From NCBI RefSeq assembly GCF_001661495.1, contig NZ_BDDT01000001.1, forward strand, positions 806,001-870,000: a stretch of DNA of 64,000 nucleotides. The letters are read 5' to 3'. Each line of letters begins with the position of its first letter. Position 1 is the first letter of the stretch. The notes beneath the pieces are model-generated. The model ran no database searches, had not been told where the DNA came from, and saw only the letters and a program-made list of their open reading frames with translations. The DNA is from Pseudoalteromonas prydzensis (GTDB lineage: Bacteria; Pseudomonadota; Gammaproteobacteria; Enterobacterales; Alteromonadaceae). Shown piece by piece: positions 54,977 to 64,000 of this stretch. A program made the position numbers and the translations under genes.

Positions 54977-57808
54977 TTAGAAAGTGTAACGTGCCCCAAT
55001 CGCGAATGTGCGAGAGTATATAGCATTACTGAAGTTGAATAGGTTATCGTTACCTTCACCGTAATAGCTTTGATATACATCATCTAAGATGTTTGTTGCA
55101 TCAAATGTCACAACAAAATCATCTGTCAAGTCATAACTAAATTGAAAATCTAAGCTTTGCTCTGGTCGGCTCCAAAACTGTAGCGGGTTAGCAAAAATAG
55201 CCGCTTCGTTACCGGTATAGAATTCAGAGCGCCATACATACGATAAACGCATATCGAACGAATCTCGCTCGTAAATACCAACAATACTATAGGACTCATC
55301 CGACACACCGGCCATATTAGAATCAATATAACCTGATAAATTACCCTCTTCATCAAAATCAGGCGTATCTTGTGACGAGTCAAGTAAGGTTAAACTAGCT
55401 TGTACACCTATACCTTGTAATATATCTGGTACATTGTCAGGAAAGTAAACAGCCCCGAACTCAAAACCGGATAACTCACCATTTGATGCATTTACTGGCG
55501 CGCTAAGTACATATGGACGAGTTACCCCATCATTACCTTCACGAGTGACCGTCTTACGACCTGGAACGACTAAACCCTCAATCTCTCGTTTAAAGTAAGC
55601 ACCATAAATTGAACTTGAATCTGCAAAATACCATTCTAAAGAGATATCATAGTTTTTAGATTCAGTTGGCTTAAGTTCTGGGTTACCACCGGTACCTTCA
55701 CCATAGATTGCACCTTCCGTAAGTGGATCGGTCCAGTATTGTAAGGCGTTTAAGTCAGCAAAATTCGGCATACGCAGTGTTTCAGTGTAAGCAACACGGC
55801 CCACTAATTCATCGGTAATGTTCCAGTTAAGCATTAAGCTTGGCAGCACCTTGCTAACATCAGCATTCGCTGAGCTTGAATCAAATACATTGGTGTTAGT
55901 GCCCGTTTCAGCAGTGAATTGCATATCTTGCTCATAGCTCACGTAACGTACACCAATCTCACCACTGATATTTTCAGTTAAGAAGAAGTTTGTTGTGGCG
56001 TATAACGCATAAGACTTCTCTTCAATATCGAAGGTTTTATACTTTTCTTCAGCTTCTAGGCCATATATACCACGAATTACATTGGCGTTATCTAGTAAAT
56101 AGCCACCGTCAGCAGTGATGAAGCTGTCAAACACATCAGCACGACCATCAAGGTAATCATCAACTTGGTAAACCATACCTGAGCCATCACCAGATGCGCC
56201 ATTAGCGGCAAGTAAATCAATTAACTGTGCGACCGATGTATTGGCAATACCGCTATCTTGCGTACGAGTAAACTCTTCTGCTGTACGGTTCTCATAGCGC
56301 CCACCGAATTTTATTTTATCGATGTAAGTACCACCAACTAAATACTCAGCATCAAAAGTAAACGCAAGTGAATCACCACTGTTGCCACCGCCATTGTCAT
56401 ATAGGGTACTTGCATTCCAGTTTTCAACAGCCGCCATATCGGCTTCATTTACCGCGGTATTTGGATCATCCCAAAAAGCAATGCCTGGCATGCCATCGTT
56501 ATCATTAAAATCAACATCAAGGCCTGTAGCAACACGATCAAAACGCATACCAATGAAGTCACTTTCAAATTCACTTTCTTGGTATACCACTTCTGTATTT
56601 ATCGTCAGATAATCGCTAGCCTGCCACTTAGCACCTAAGGCATATAAGTAGCTGTCGGTTTTTTCAGAATTTGAGTCACCACTTTGGAAGCCACCAGCAG
56701 CAATTGCTTGCTTTTCTTTGACAACGTTAGTGCCGTCAAACGTAATTGGCGTCTCTATATTACCGTTACCGTTTTCGAAAGTATTAGAGAACCAAAGCGC
56801 ATTTTGTGATTCATTTTCATAACCTGTGTAAAAACCTTCAGCGGTAATTTCTAATGTATCTACCGGCGCCCACTGTAAAGATACTGATGCAGCTGGACGC
56901 TTACGAAGACCGGTGAAAGACGTACCAAAGATAGCATCGCGGGCAAGCAAGTACTCGGTTGGCACCCCACCGATATTCAACGTAGAACCCGCAGCAGAAG
57001 GAAGTCCGCCTTCAAGGCCTGCTTGCCAAATCAAGTTGTCTTGTGGATCTCGATTCGGAATACGTGAGTAAGGAGAATAGCCTGTAGCAGGTTTATCTGT
57101 GAAGAATGGAAATGCAGCACCAGCGGTCATGGTGTCATCACGGTAATGAGTTTGCGCATATGAGATATTCACTAATGCACCAAATTCCCCACCACCATCT
57201 ATTTCCCAACGATTACTTAATAAAGCGCTAATGTTTGGATCAACTTTATCTGGCTGGTCTGAATAAATACCTCGCGCAGCAAGTACAACTTTTTCACCAT
57301 CAAAGTTAAATGGACGGTTTGTTTTAATATCAATTGAACCAGCAATACCACGTTCTACTTGATCTGCCGAGCGCGTTTTATAAACGGTCACACCCGAAAG
57401 TAAACTTGCAGGGATATCTTGTAGTGATACATCACGGCCGGCGCCAGTAAAAATGTCACGGCCATTTACGGTTGTATGGACATCTGTTAAACCACGAATT
57501 GATACTTGGCTTACTTCACCAGCACCGCGGCCTGTAGTTTGTACCCCAGTTACCCTCTGCAAGGCTTCAACAACATTGTTATCTGGGAATTTACCAATAT
57601 CTTCAGCAATAATAGCGTCAACAATTTGCACGCTAGCACGTTTCTCATCTAACGCTTTATTTAGACTGCCACGAATACCTGTAACCTGAATAACCTCGAT
57701 ATCATCAGCGCTTTCTTCAGTTGTGTTAATTGCTTCTTGTTGTGCATAGGCAAATTGGCAAGTGAATGCCAAAACCATCGCACTGGCTATGTGTGTTCTT
57801 TTAAACAT
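54977..57808 (-). CDS. TonB-dependent receptor (Xanthomonas/Caulobacter type) 2
   Basis: A 943-residue paralog of the preceding receptor. Signal peptide 1-22; IEVIQVTGIRGSLNKAL; plug with DIGKFPDNNVVEALQRVTGVQT and SIRGLTDVHTTVNGRDIF; barrel ending FAIGARYTF. The two share the plug closely and differ most in barrel loops, suggesting different oligosaccharide sizes or branches. It has its own promoter region, shared divergently with a GH43 gene. Confidence 0.9.
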   Translation of the reverse strand: MFKRTHIASAMVLAFTCQFAYAQQEAINTTEESADDIEVIQVTGIRGSLNKALDEKRASVQIVDAIIAEDIGKFPDNNVVEALQRVTGVQTTGRGAGEVSQVSIRGLTDVHTTVNGRDIFTGAGRDVSLQDIPASLLSGVTVYKTRSADQVERGIAGSIDIKTNRPFNFDGEKVVLAARGIYSDQPDKVDPNISALLSNRWEIDGGGEFGALVNISYAQTHYRDDTMTAGAAFPFFTDKPATGYSPYSRIPNRDPQDNLIWQAGLEGGLPSAAGSTLNIGGVPTEYLLARDAIFGTSFTGLRKRPAASVSLQWAPVDTLEITAEGFYTGYENESQNALWFSNTFENGNGNIETPITFDGTNVVKEKQAIAAGGFQSGDSNSEKTDSYLYALGAKWQASDYLTINTEVVYQESEFESDFIGMRFDRVATGLDVDFNDNDGMPGIAFWDDPNTAVNEADMAAVENWNASTLYDNGGGNSGDSLAFTFDAEYLVGGTYIDKIKFGGRYENRTAEEFTRTQDSGIANTSVAQLIDLLAANGASGDGSGMVYQVDDYLDGRADVFDSFITADGGYLLDNANVIRGIYGLEAEEKYKTFDIEEKSYALYATTNFFLTENISGEIGVRYVSYEQDMQFTAETGTNTNVFDSSSANADVSKVLPSLMLNWNITDELVGRVAYTETLRMPNFADLNALQYWTDPLTEGAIYGEGTGGNPELKPTESKNYDISLEWYFADSSSIYGAYFKREIEGLVVPGRKTVTREGNDGVTRPYVLSAPVNASNGELSGFEFGAVYFPDNVPDILQGIGVQASLTLLDSSQDTPDFDEEGNLSGYIDSNMAGVSDESYSIVGIYERDSFDMRLSYVWRSEFYTGNEAAIFANPLQFWSRPEQSLDFQFSYDLTDDFVVTFDATNILDDVYQSYYGEGNDNLFNFSNAIYSRTFAIGARYTF

Positions 57809-57963
57809 AAGCGGTGTTCTCCAAATTATAGTTTTATCGGCACGCTGAATTGCTCCATTTAGCTACCGAGAATGACCACTGCATTGTCCAGAGATGTTGT
57901 CAAAACAGTACACGGGGATCTACGTATTATTTTGTTAATAGAATAACGCCCGAACTTTAATCA

Positions 57964-57975
57964 TATTGTATGACT
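57964..57975. promoter_or_regulatory. Candidate operator, receptor 2 promoter
   Basis: TATTGTATGACT, about 155 bases before the receptor start, equivalent in place to the copy in front of receptor 1. Confidence 0.55.
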
Positions 57976-58213
57976 AATCAGGGGTCAATACTAAAACCTA
58001 AATTAAAACAATCCGTAAAAAATATATTAAAGTTCTCACGCAATTTAACCTTGCTCATATGTTTACAGATACGTAAAACATAAAAATAACCCCTTAAATT
58101 CAATCAATTAAAACATTCAACCGTGGAGAAAACACATATTAGCAGGCTTTTGACTGACAAAAAATGAGTAACCAGATATTTACCTTAGTAATTTTGATGC
58201 TAAGATAATAAAA

Positions 58214-58229
58214 AATACAATACTACAAT
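58214..58229. promoter_or_regulatory. Candidate operator, GH43 promoter (upstream)
   Basis: AATACAATACTACAAT; the other strand reads ATTGTAGTATTGTATT, two tandem ATTGTA units as at 54792. Confidence 0.5.
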
Positions 58230-58291
58230 AAAAGATTCTTTTTCACTGTATGTTTACTTATTTGTACCAATTGAGGCCATATGTATACTCT

Positions 58292-58303
58292 ATAATACAA
58301 TTT
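58292..58303. promoter_or_regulatory. Candidate operator, GH43 promoter (proximal)
   Basis: ATAATACAATTT, 60 bases before the GH43 ATG, overlapping a possible -10 TATAAT. Confidence 0.4.
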
Positions 58304-58363
58304 GAGTCAGTAACCGTGAAGAGCACATGTTCAATTACAATTATTAATCACCTAGGACACTTC

Positions 58364-59326
58364 ATGAACACTAAATTAAAAGCCCTTGCCCTGCCATTAC
58401 TGTTATCTAGCACGATGGCTGTTGCACAAAACCCATTATTTACTGATGTTTTCACCGCAGATCCTGCCGCACTTGTACATAAAGATACGGTTTACCTTTA
58501 TACCGGTCATGATGAAGCTCCTAATAATGATGTTTTCTTTGAGATGCATGATTGGCTTGCCTTTTCATCAACCGATATGGTGAATTGGAAAAAGCACGGC
58601 CCAATAATGAAAGCCACTGATTTCAAATGGGCTAAAGGTGAAGCTTGGGCATCGCATATGATAGAGCGCGACGGCACTTTCTACTTTTTTACTACCGTTC
58701 GCCATGATGATACTAAACCTGGTTTTGCAATTGGTGTTGCCACCTCTACATCTCCTACTGGGCCATTTAAAGATGCTATCGGCCATGCCCTGGTCACCGA
58801 TGACATGACTAAACACACTCCAAATGATTGGGACGATATTGATCCGGCTATCTATGAAGAAGAAAACGGCGATACCTACATGTTTTTTGGCAACTTAGTG
58901 CCTAAATATGTAAAACTAAGCGATGACTTACTCAGCTTAGATGGCGAAATTAAAACCATTGATTTACCAAACTTTACCGAAGCACTGTGGGTTCATAAAA
59001 AAGATGAATACTATTATGTTTCTTATGCATGCGAATTCCCTGAAAAAATCTGCTATGCAATGAGCAAAAGTATCCATGGGCCTTGGCAGTACCAAGGTAT
59101 CCTCAATGAGATTGCCGGTAACAGCGAAACCAATCACCAATCAATTATCGAATTTAAAGGTAAAAGTTACTTTATTTACCACACCGGTGCAGTACCACCG
59201 AAAGACGGCAAGCCAAGTGGCGGTCGTTTTCGACGCTCTGTTGCTATTGAGCCACTGCTTTACAATGAAGATGGCACCTTACAGCGTATTATCATGACCA
59301 CTGAAGGATTGAGTAAAGGTAAATAA
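58364..59326 (+). CDS. GH43 family arabinosidase/xylosidase-like enzyme
   Basis: A 320-residue secreted protein when started at the ATG at 58364, which gives a clean signal peptide cut after VAQ/VA (residue about 20) and has AGGA 6 bases upstream; the frame itself extends further back. The GH43 acids are in TADPAAL, DIDPAIY and FTEALWV. DPAALVHKDTVYLYTGHDEA and the GGRFRRSVAIE ending mark a propeller of the alpha-arabinofuranosidase/beta-xylosidase group whose subfamily I cannot assign. It probably trims side chains or oligosaccharides in the periplasm. Confidence 0.87.
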   Translation: MNTKLKALALPLLLSSTMAVAQNPLFTDVFTADPAALVHKDTVYLYTGHDEAPNNDVFFEMHDWLAFSSTDMVNWKKHGPIMKATDFKWAKGEAWASHMIERDGTFYFFTTVRHDDTKPGFAIGVATSTSPTGPFKDAIGHALVTDDMTKHTPNDWDDIDPAIYEEENGDTYMFFGNLVPKYVKLSDDLLSLDGEIKTIDLPNFTEALWVHKKDEYYYVSYACEFPEKICYAMSKSIHGPWQYQGILNEIAGNSETNHQSIIEFKGKSYFIYHTGAVPPKDGKPSGGRFRRSVAIEPLLYNEDGTLQRIIMTTEGLSKGK

Positions 59327-59822
59327 CTCAGTCAATAAATGGGCTCTTATTGTAGAGCCCTCAATACTATGATTTAAAAAGCCTGCTGTTCGGAAAATTA
59401 ATCGTCTTGCTACAATAACTATCTCAACACTCCAAAAGTTAGTTTAGGGTTGAATTAACTACCGATAAGCCTGTTATACAAATCTTTGGTTATTTACATT
59501 TTCAAATCAATATATTGGTAACTTCCATTAATCAGCTCAGGTCTGAAATACTGACACTTACTCGCAACACTTAGGTTTTTCGCTGCAAAAAAGCGAAAAA
59601 TCAGTTCAAATCATTACTTAAAAATAATTAAAACAGCGCTGTAAGCATTGTAAATAAAGTACTTTTTATTTACATACCAATTACTTTTGCAAAAGTATTT
59701 GCACATTTTTAATAGTACTATAAAATTACAATACTACGTAGTTGCTATTTTACGTTCAATGCGCAGCAATTTTATTGACAACATTAAATAACAAAAATCC
59801 CAGTAATAAGAGGACACACAAA
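59327..59822. other. Promoter region of the lipid-anchored arabinanase
   Basis: A 496-base gap. It holds a GGGCTCT / AGAGCCC hairpin at 59341-59360 (possible weak terminator), a TTTTTCGC / GCGAAAAA hairpin at 59576-59600, the palindrome ATAGTACTAT and the operator-like copy at 59725. Confidence 0.5.
59725..59737. promoter_or_regulatory. Candidate operator, arabinanase lipoprotein promoter
   Basis: ATTACAATACTAC (GTAGTATTGTAAT on the other strand), 86 bases before the ATG at 59823. Confidence 0.5.
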
Positions 59823-62800
59823 ATGAAACTAACCAAATTAGCGATGGTGATCACCTGCGCTTTAGCTGTTACAGCATGCTCTGAGGAAGGCACTAAGCTT
59901 GAGTCATCACCAGCAGTTGCCCAGCCACAAAGTGCAAAACCAACCGTCAGTGATAGTGTTGAGTACAACGAAGAAGGTAAGGTAGCAGTAACTTATGTTG
60001 GCGTACACGATCCATCAGTCATTGAAAATGATGGCACCTATTATATCTTTGGCTCGCATTTAGCAGCCGCTAAATCCACTGACTTGTTAAATTGGGAAAT
60101 GATTTCAAGTCTTTCCGCTAATGAAGCCGTGAATGAAAGCCCGCTTTTTGACTTTAATTACACGAGCGAAATTGCAGAGGGTATTCAGTGGACAGATGGC
60201 TTTACCGGTAACTGGGCTGCTGATGTTGTTAAAGCACCCAATGGTAAATTTTGGTTTTATTATAACCACTGCGCACAAGACAACCCTGATACACCCGATG
60301 TAGTCGATGAAGTATGCTGGAACCGCTCATACTTAGGCCTTGCAGAAGCTGATAATATTGAAGGCCCATATAAAAATAAAGGCGTATTTTTACGCAGTGG
60401 CTATCGCAACGATGAAGAGTTTGCACAGTATCCTTTAGATAATGGCCAAACAACATGGAATGGCGCGGTTGACCCGAATGCCATTGACCCCGCCGCTTTT
60501 TATGATAAAGACGGGCAATTATGGATGGTTTATGGTTCATATTCTGGCGGTATTTTTGTACTGGCAATGGATGAAGAAACGGGTATGCCAGATGCTGAGC
60601 AAGGCTATGGTAAACACTTAGTGGGTGGTGACTTTAGAGCCATTGAAGGCGCATTTGCTATGTATAGCCCTGAAAGTGACTACTATTACTTATTTTACTC
60701 AGTAGCTGGTTTTGATGTAAACGGTGGTTACAATATCCGTGTAGCACGTTCAAAAACACCAGATGGCCCATACTTAGATACCGCTGGCAATGATATTGCC
60801 GCTGTTGGTGGTCTAGAAATTGGTGAAAAACTATTAGGTGGCTTTGAGTACACTCAAGAGCTAGGTGAAACCTCACCTGCTTGGGGTTATCAATCACCGG
60901 GCCATAATTCAGCACATTATGACGAAGCGACTGGCCGTCACTTATTGATTACCCACACGCGTTTCCCGCAAACCTCTACACCGTTTCCGACAGCGAGTGA
61001 AGCTCACCAAGTTCGCGTGCATGAGATGTTCATTAATTCAACCGGTTGGCCGGTAACCTCACCGCAACGTTATGTGCCATTAGAGGGTGATAATTTAGTG
61101 GTGGCTGAGCAGCTATACGGTTACTACAAATTTATAAACCATGGGACTGATGTTAATACCAGCGCAGTGCGCTCTACTCACATTGCTTTAAATGCCGATC
61201 ATTCAGTAACAGGTGATGAAGCAGGTATTTGGTATATGGTTGATGATTCAAGCGTTAAACTTGAGCTTGAATCTGGCACTTACTATGGTGTGGCTAAATG
61301 GCAATGGGATGATGGCAAGCAAGATTTAGTGGTTACTTTCTCTGCAGTATCACTAGAAAACACCACCGTCTGGGGCAGTAAAGTAGCGGAAATTGATGAA
61401 ACTGCCAGTGTTTTAGCAACCGTGAGCGATGCACTGGATATAAAAACTGAGCTGACAATTGATGATGAAGGTTATTCATTACCAACCAAAGGGAAAGCGG
61501 GTACGACTATTCTCTGGGAGTCAAGTAATGAATATTACATTAATACCCAAGGCAATGTGTTTATACCAACTCCTGATCGGGGCGACCAAGCAGTTACATT
61601 AACCGCTAATATGTCACTTAATGGTGAAACTATCACCAAAACGTTCAATGTTAATCTAAAAGCACGCCCCGTATTTAAAAATGCGATTGCGCACTATAGC
61701 TTTGAAAACGGCTTAACAGATAATTTAAGCAACCTTGCTGATGCCATGACCACTGATAACAATTTAGACAACACAGGTGTTGGTACGCCAGCCTATGCTG
61801 CTGGTCAAACAGGACAAGCATTTAACTTTGATGGCGCAACCGGTGTTCGGTTACCGGATGACATTATCAATTCTGACAGCTACACCGTTTCATTTTGGTC
61901 TAAGCCAGATGTCGTTTCAGGCTATACTCCGGCATTTTTTGCTGCTGAAAATGCCGATCGTTGGATTAGCTATATTCCTGGCGGCGCCCCTCACTTCACA
62001 ACTAACCATCTAGTATGGAGCCGCTACCTAGTTGAACCAGAGGTTGAGCAATGGAATCAAATTGAAGGTACGAGCGGCGCAACTGCCGGCCAATGGTCAC
62101 ATGTCGCCCTGAGCTATTCAAATGGGACTATGAGATACTATCGAAATGGTCAGCTTGTGGGCTCTATGCCACGCCCTGATATGTTTAGTGCTGATACAGC
62201 TAAATTTGCACTTGGTGTAAATTTTGGCTGGGATACACCATTCCAAGGTCAAGTAGATGAATTTATTGTCTATGATTACGCATTAAACAGCTTAGATATC
62301 AATGGTGCAGCGATAAACAACCTAACTGATCCAACTAAGTTTGAAACCTTCATTACTGATGCACTTGATTTAGGTGATACAACGGCTATCCGTGAAAGCT
62401 TTACCTTACCCCGTGTTGGGCCATTTGTGTCAGGGATTAGCTGGACATCAAATAATGAGGAGTTCTTAAAACCGGTTAATGGCACTGCCATTGTTAATCA
62501 GCCAAGCGCCAATGCGGGTGACCAAGTTGTTACTTTAACAGCAACAATTAACTATAAAGACTTTACCGATACTAAAACTTTTGAAGTTACAGTTAAATCA
62601 CTTGCCCCTGCAGAATATAGTTTTGAAGGCGACTTAGCTGAACTTAAAGCAGCTTACGCAAACGCCAAGCCTACTGGAGACCGTATTGATAACACTGGCG
62701 GTAACATCACATTTGTTGAAGGTATTAAAGGCCAAGCAGTATTCCTGCAAGGTTCAGGGATTCGTTTACCAAATAACTTGATCACTACCAATGATTATTC

Positions 62801-63248
62801 TGTGTCTATGTGGTTAAAGCCTGAAACGTTCTCAGATTACACCACTGCATTTTTTGCAGGTGCAAGCTCGTCTGCATGGATAAGCTTAGTCCCCTCAATG
62901 GTTGATTCGAATACGACTCGCCTTTGGGCAAATGGCGGCGGTGCCTTCTTTGATAATGGTGATTTAGGCATGCGACTGCCAGCCAAAGAGTGGTCACATG
63001 TTGCCTTCACTGTTGACGGAACCAACGGTGACACCTTGAAGATGTATGTAAACGGTGAGCTTAAAATTGAAGCAGGTGGCTTCCCTCGCGTGTTTACTGT
63101 TGAGGGCGAAACCAATGAATTTGCGTTAGGTGTAAACTACTGGGATACACCTTTCAACGGCGCGGTTGATGAGTTAAAAATATTTAACGGAGCAATCGAT
63201 GCTGACGCAATCAAAGCACTCTACGATGCAGCTAATGCACAAGAGTAA
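59823..63248 (+). CDS. Lipid-anchored multidomain GH43 endo-arabinanase
   Basis: A 1141-residue lipoprotein; the ATG at 59823 gives a proper signal with lipobox VTAC (Cys19) and AAGAGGA upstream, so the longer frame from 59742 is rejected. GH43 domain about 50-415 with VHDPSVI, NAIDPAAF and AIEGAFAMY as the three acidic motifs, a C-terminal arabinanase beta-domain to about 520, an atrophied Ig-like repeat (about 530-615), a LamG domain (about 625-830), a second Ig-like repeat and a second LamG domain to the end. Sequence resembles Abn2-type extracellular endo-arabinanases. It likely sits on the cell surface, binds polymer through LamG domains and makes oligosaccharides for the TonB receptors. 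Confidence 0.9.
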   Translation: MKLTKLAMVITCALAVTACSEEGTKLESSPAVAQPQSAKPTVSDSVEYNEEGKVAVTYVGVHDPSVIENDGTYYIFGSHLAAAKSTDLLNWEMISSLSANEAVNESPLFDFNYTSEIAEGIQWTDGFTGNWAADVVKAPNGKFWFYYNHCAQDNPDTPDVVDEVCWNRSYLGLAEADNIEGPYKNKGVFLRSGYRNDEEFAQYPLDNGQTTWNGAVDPNAIDPAAFYDKDGQLWMVYGSYSGGIFVLAMDEETGMPDAEQGYGKHLVGGDFRAIEGAFAMYSPESDYYYLFYSVAGFDVNGGYNIRVARSKTPDGPYLDTAGNDIAAVGGLEIGEKLLGGFEYTQELGETSPAWGYQSPGHNSAHYDEATGRHLLITHTRFPQTSTPFPTASEAHQVRVHEMFINSTGWPVTSPQRYVPLEGDNLVVAEQLYGYYKFINHGTDVNTSAVRSTHIALNADHSVTGDEAGIWYMVDDSSVKLELESGTYYGVAKWQWDDGKQDLVVTFSAVSLENTTVWGSKVAEIDETASVLATVSDALDIKTELTIDDEGYSLPTKGKAGTTILWESSNEYYINTQGNVFIPTPDRGDQAVTLTANMSLNGETITKTFNVNLKARPVFKNAIAHYSFENGLTDNLSNLADAMTTDNNLDNTGVGTPAYAAGQTGQAFNFDGATGVRLPDDIINSDSYTVSFWSKPDVVSGYTPAFFAAENADRWISYIPGGAPHFTTNHLVWSRYLVEPEVEQWNQIEGTSGATAGQWSHVALSYSNGTMRYYRNGQLVGSMPRPDMFSADTAKFALGVNFGWDTPFQGQVDEFIVYDYALNSLDINGAAINNLTDPTKFETFITDALDLGDTTAIRESFTLPRVGPFVSGISWTSNNEEFLKPVNGTAIVNQPSANAGDQVVTLTATINYKDFTDTKTFEVTVKSLAPAEYSFEGDLAELKAAYANAKPTGDRIDNTGGNITFVEGIKGQAVFLQGSGIRLPNNLITTNDYSVSMWLKPETFSDYTTAFFAGASSSAWISLVPSMVDSNTTRLWANGGGAFFDNGDLGMRLPAKEWSHVAFTVDGTNGDTLKMYVNGELKIEAGGFPRVFTVEGETNEFALGVNYWDTPFNGAVDELKIFNGAIDADAIKALYDAANAQE

Positions 63249-63292
63249 GCTATTTAGGGTGAGCTGCCTTACCCAATAGTTTGTTGTCATAA

Positions 63293-63320
63293 AAAGCCAG
63301 ACGAGAGTCTGGCTTTTTTT
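63293..63320 (+). terminator. Terminator after arabinanase lipoprotein
   Basis: AAAAAGCCAGAC / GTCTGGCTTTTT stem with a GAGA loop and a T-run. Confidence 0.92.
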
Positions 63321-63365
63321 AACTTTTTATTTTCAACAAACACAACATCATATACAGTGATATTT

Positions 63366-63379
63366 ATAATACAATATTA
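63366..63379. promoter_or_regulatory. Candidate operator, esterase promoter
   Basis: ATAATACAATATTA, 16 bases before the esterase start; the motif in reverse orientation. Confidence 0.45.
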
Positions 63380-63394
63380 ACTAAGGAAGGAGCT

Positions 63395-64000
63395 ATGCAA
63401 CGTCTTTTCATCACCTTACTATGCTTGATACCCTCACTATGCTTTGCGAAAACTGCTAACTATAAAGTGATAGACGAAGGTGGCAGTGGCCCATTTAGCG
63501 CCATTGCAGCCACTGAAACCTCGTTAGGTAACTATGTTATATACCGTCCGAAAGAGTTAAATCAGTCAATAAAACTACCCGTTGTAGTATTTGCTAACGG
63601 CGGCTGCATGGATACATCATATCCCTTTGAGCATATGCTCTCAGACATTGCCTCGCATGGTTACTTAGTGATTGCATTAGGCAAAATGCAAAACAGCCTT
63701 GATGACAGGCCCTTAAATAAGGCCAGTAATAGCATGATCCCTCACGCGATTGATTGGATCACAGCACAATCTAGTAATCCGCTGAGTGAATTTTATCAAC
63801 GCGCACACCTTGAGAAAGTCGCTATTGCAGGCCAATCGTGTGGCGGCGCGCAACTACTTGCTACTGCCGCAGATAAAAGAATCAACAGCTATTTAATGTT
63901 TAATTCAGGCATTGGTGATATGACCATGGCAAGCGCCGATGTTGACTCACTGCACAACTTACATGCTCCTGTTATTTATCTTGTCGGTGGGCCAACCGAT
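63395..64000 (+). CDS. Secreted alpha/beta hydrolase (esterase-like), partial
   Basis: The frame from ATG 63395, with AAGGAAGGAG just before it, stays open to the window edge for 202 codons. Signal peptide 1-18 (cut after CFA). VVVFANGGCM gives an oxyanion-type segment and VAIAGQSCGGAQLLAT is the nucleophile elbow G-Q-S-C-G. This resembles dienelactone-hydrolase/acetylxylan or feruloyl esterase-like proteins. In this locus removal of acyl groups from arabinosyl residues is plausible, but the C-terminal third is missing from the window. Confidence 0.8.
   Translation, partial: MQRLFITLLCLIPSLCFAKTANYKVIDEGGSGPFSAIAATETSLGNYVIYRPKELNQSIKLPVVVFANGGCMDTSYPFEHMLSDIASHGYLVIALGKMQNSLDDRPLNKASNSMIPHAIDWITAQSSNPLSEFYQRAHLEKVAIAGQSCGGAQLLATAADKRINSYLMFNSGIGDMTMASADVDSLHNLHAPVIYLVGGPTD

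Larger units (their letters stand above)
57809..58363. other. Divergent promoter region, receptor 2 and GH43
   Basis: A 555-base gap with operator-like copies at 57964, 58214 and 58292. An in-frame extension of the GH43 gene back to 58250 crosses it but has no signal peptide and is rejected as the start. Confidence 0.5.

Noticed and set aside
58250..58363. Upstream extension of the GH43 gene
   Set aside because: The added 38 residues have no signal-peptide logic and cover the operator copy; ATG 58364 gives a clean signal peptide.
59742..59822. Upstream extension of the arabinanase lipoprotein
   Set aside because: The lipoprotein signal with lipobox starts at 59823 with a good ribosome-binding site.
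1..64000. CRISPR array, tRNA or rRNA genes
   Set aside because: No regularly spaced short repeats and no recognisable tRNA or rRNA sequence were seen on reading; a covariance search was not possible.

Overview
The window reads as chromosomal DNA of a marine, polysaccharide-degrading gammaproteobacterium of the Alteromonadales, most probably Pseudoalteromonas. The clues are the AT-rich coding style, many TonB-dependent receptors, a GH3 enzyme that matches my recollection of ExoP from Pseudoalteromonas sp. BB1, and two clusters of carbohydrate-active enzymes. This assignment rests on recognised families; no database search was possible.

Layout. (1) 0-6.6 kb is iron handling: the end of a PepSY protein, a Fur-box-controlled siderophore receptor, a pair of complementary bacterioferritin subunits, a ClsC-like cardiolipin synthase and bfd. 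(2) 6.6-10.7 kb is a small accessory island built from scraps: a transposon-type end with four 26-bp direct repeats, two integron gene cassettes (GNAT, HNH) with two attC sites and no integrase, an unusual alpha/beta hydrolase and a truncated IS110-type transposase. (3) 10.7-19.2 kb is a mixed-linkage beta-glucan locus on the minus strand: TonB receptor, GH16, GH3, then a LytS/LytTR two-component pair and a GNAT. (4) 19.5-24.7 kb holds a probable Mn riboswitch with an MneA/GDT1 exporter, a second Fur-controlled siderophore receptor with its PepSY partner, a small zinc-ribbon protein and an isochorismatase-type hydrolase. (5) 25-35 kb is a signalling block: a 1512-aa periplasmic-propeller GGDEF-EAL protein, a hybrid histidine kinase, a CDF metal transporter and a GAF-GGDEF cyclase, followed by a tandem 227-bp intergenic repeat.

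(6) 36.3-64 kb is a large arabinose-polysaccharide utilisation locus. Two TonB receptors would import oligosaccharides. A lipid-anchored multidomain arabinanase, a GH43_5-like endo-arabinanase, a GH43_26-like exo-arabinofuranosidase, another GH43, a GH127/146 beta-L-arabinofuranosidase, a DUF4861-GH105 lipoprotein, a BNR_4 lyase-like protein and an esterase would cut the chains. An SSS symporter and a GPH-type symporter would move sugars inward. A pentose 1-dehydrogenase (SDR) and an SMP-30 lactonase start an oxidative pentose pathway whose later steps are not in the window. A GntR/FCD regulator sits at the centre, and copies of a TATTGTATKAY-like motif lie in front of nearly every transcription unit of the locus.

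Most notable observations: the GH105 and lyase reading frames meet at an A-AAA-AAC slippery heptamer in the -1 relationship, suggesting a frameshift fusion; a C9 tract lies just after the lipobox of the same gene; the shared operator defines a local regulon; integron cassettes lie outside any integron platform; and a repeat family occurs three times in the window.
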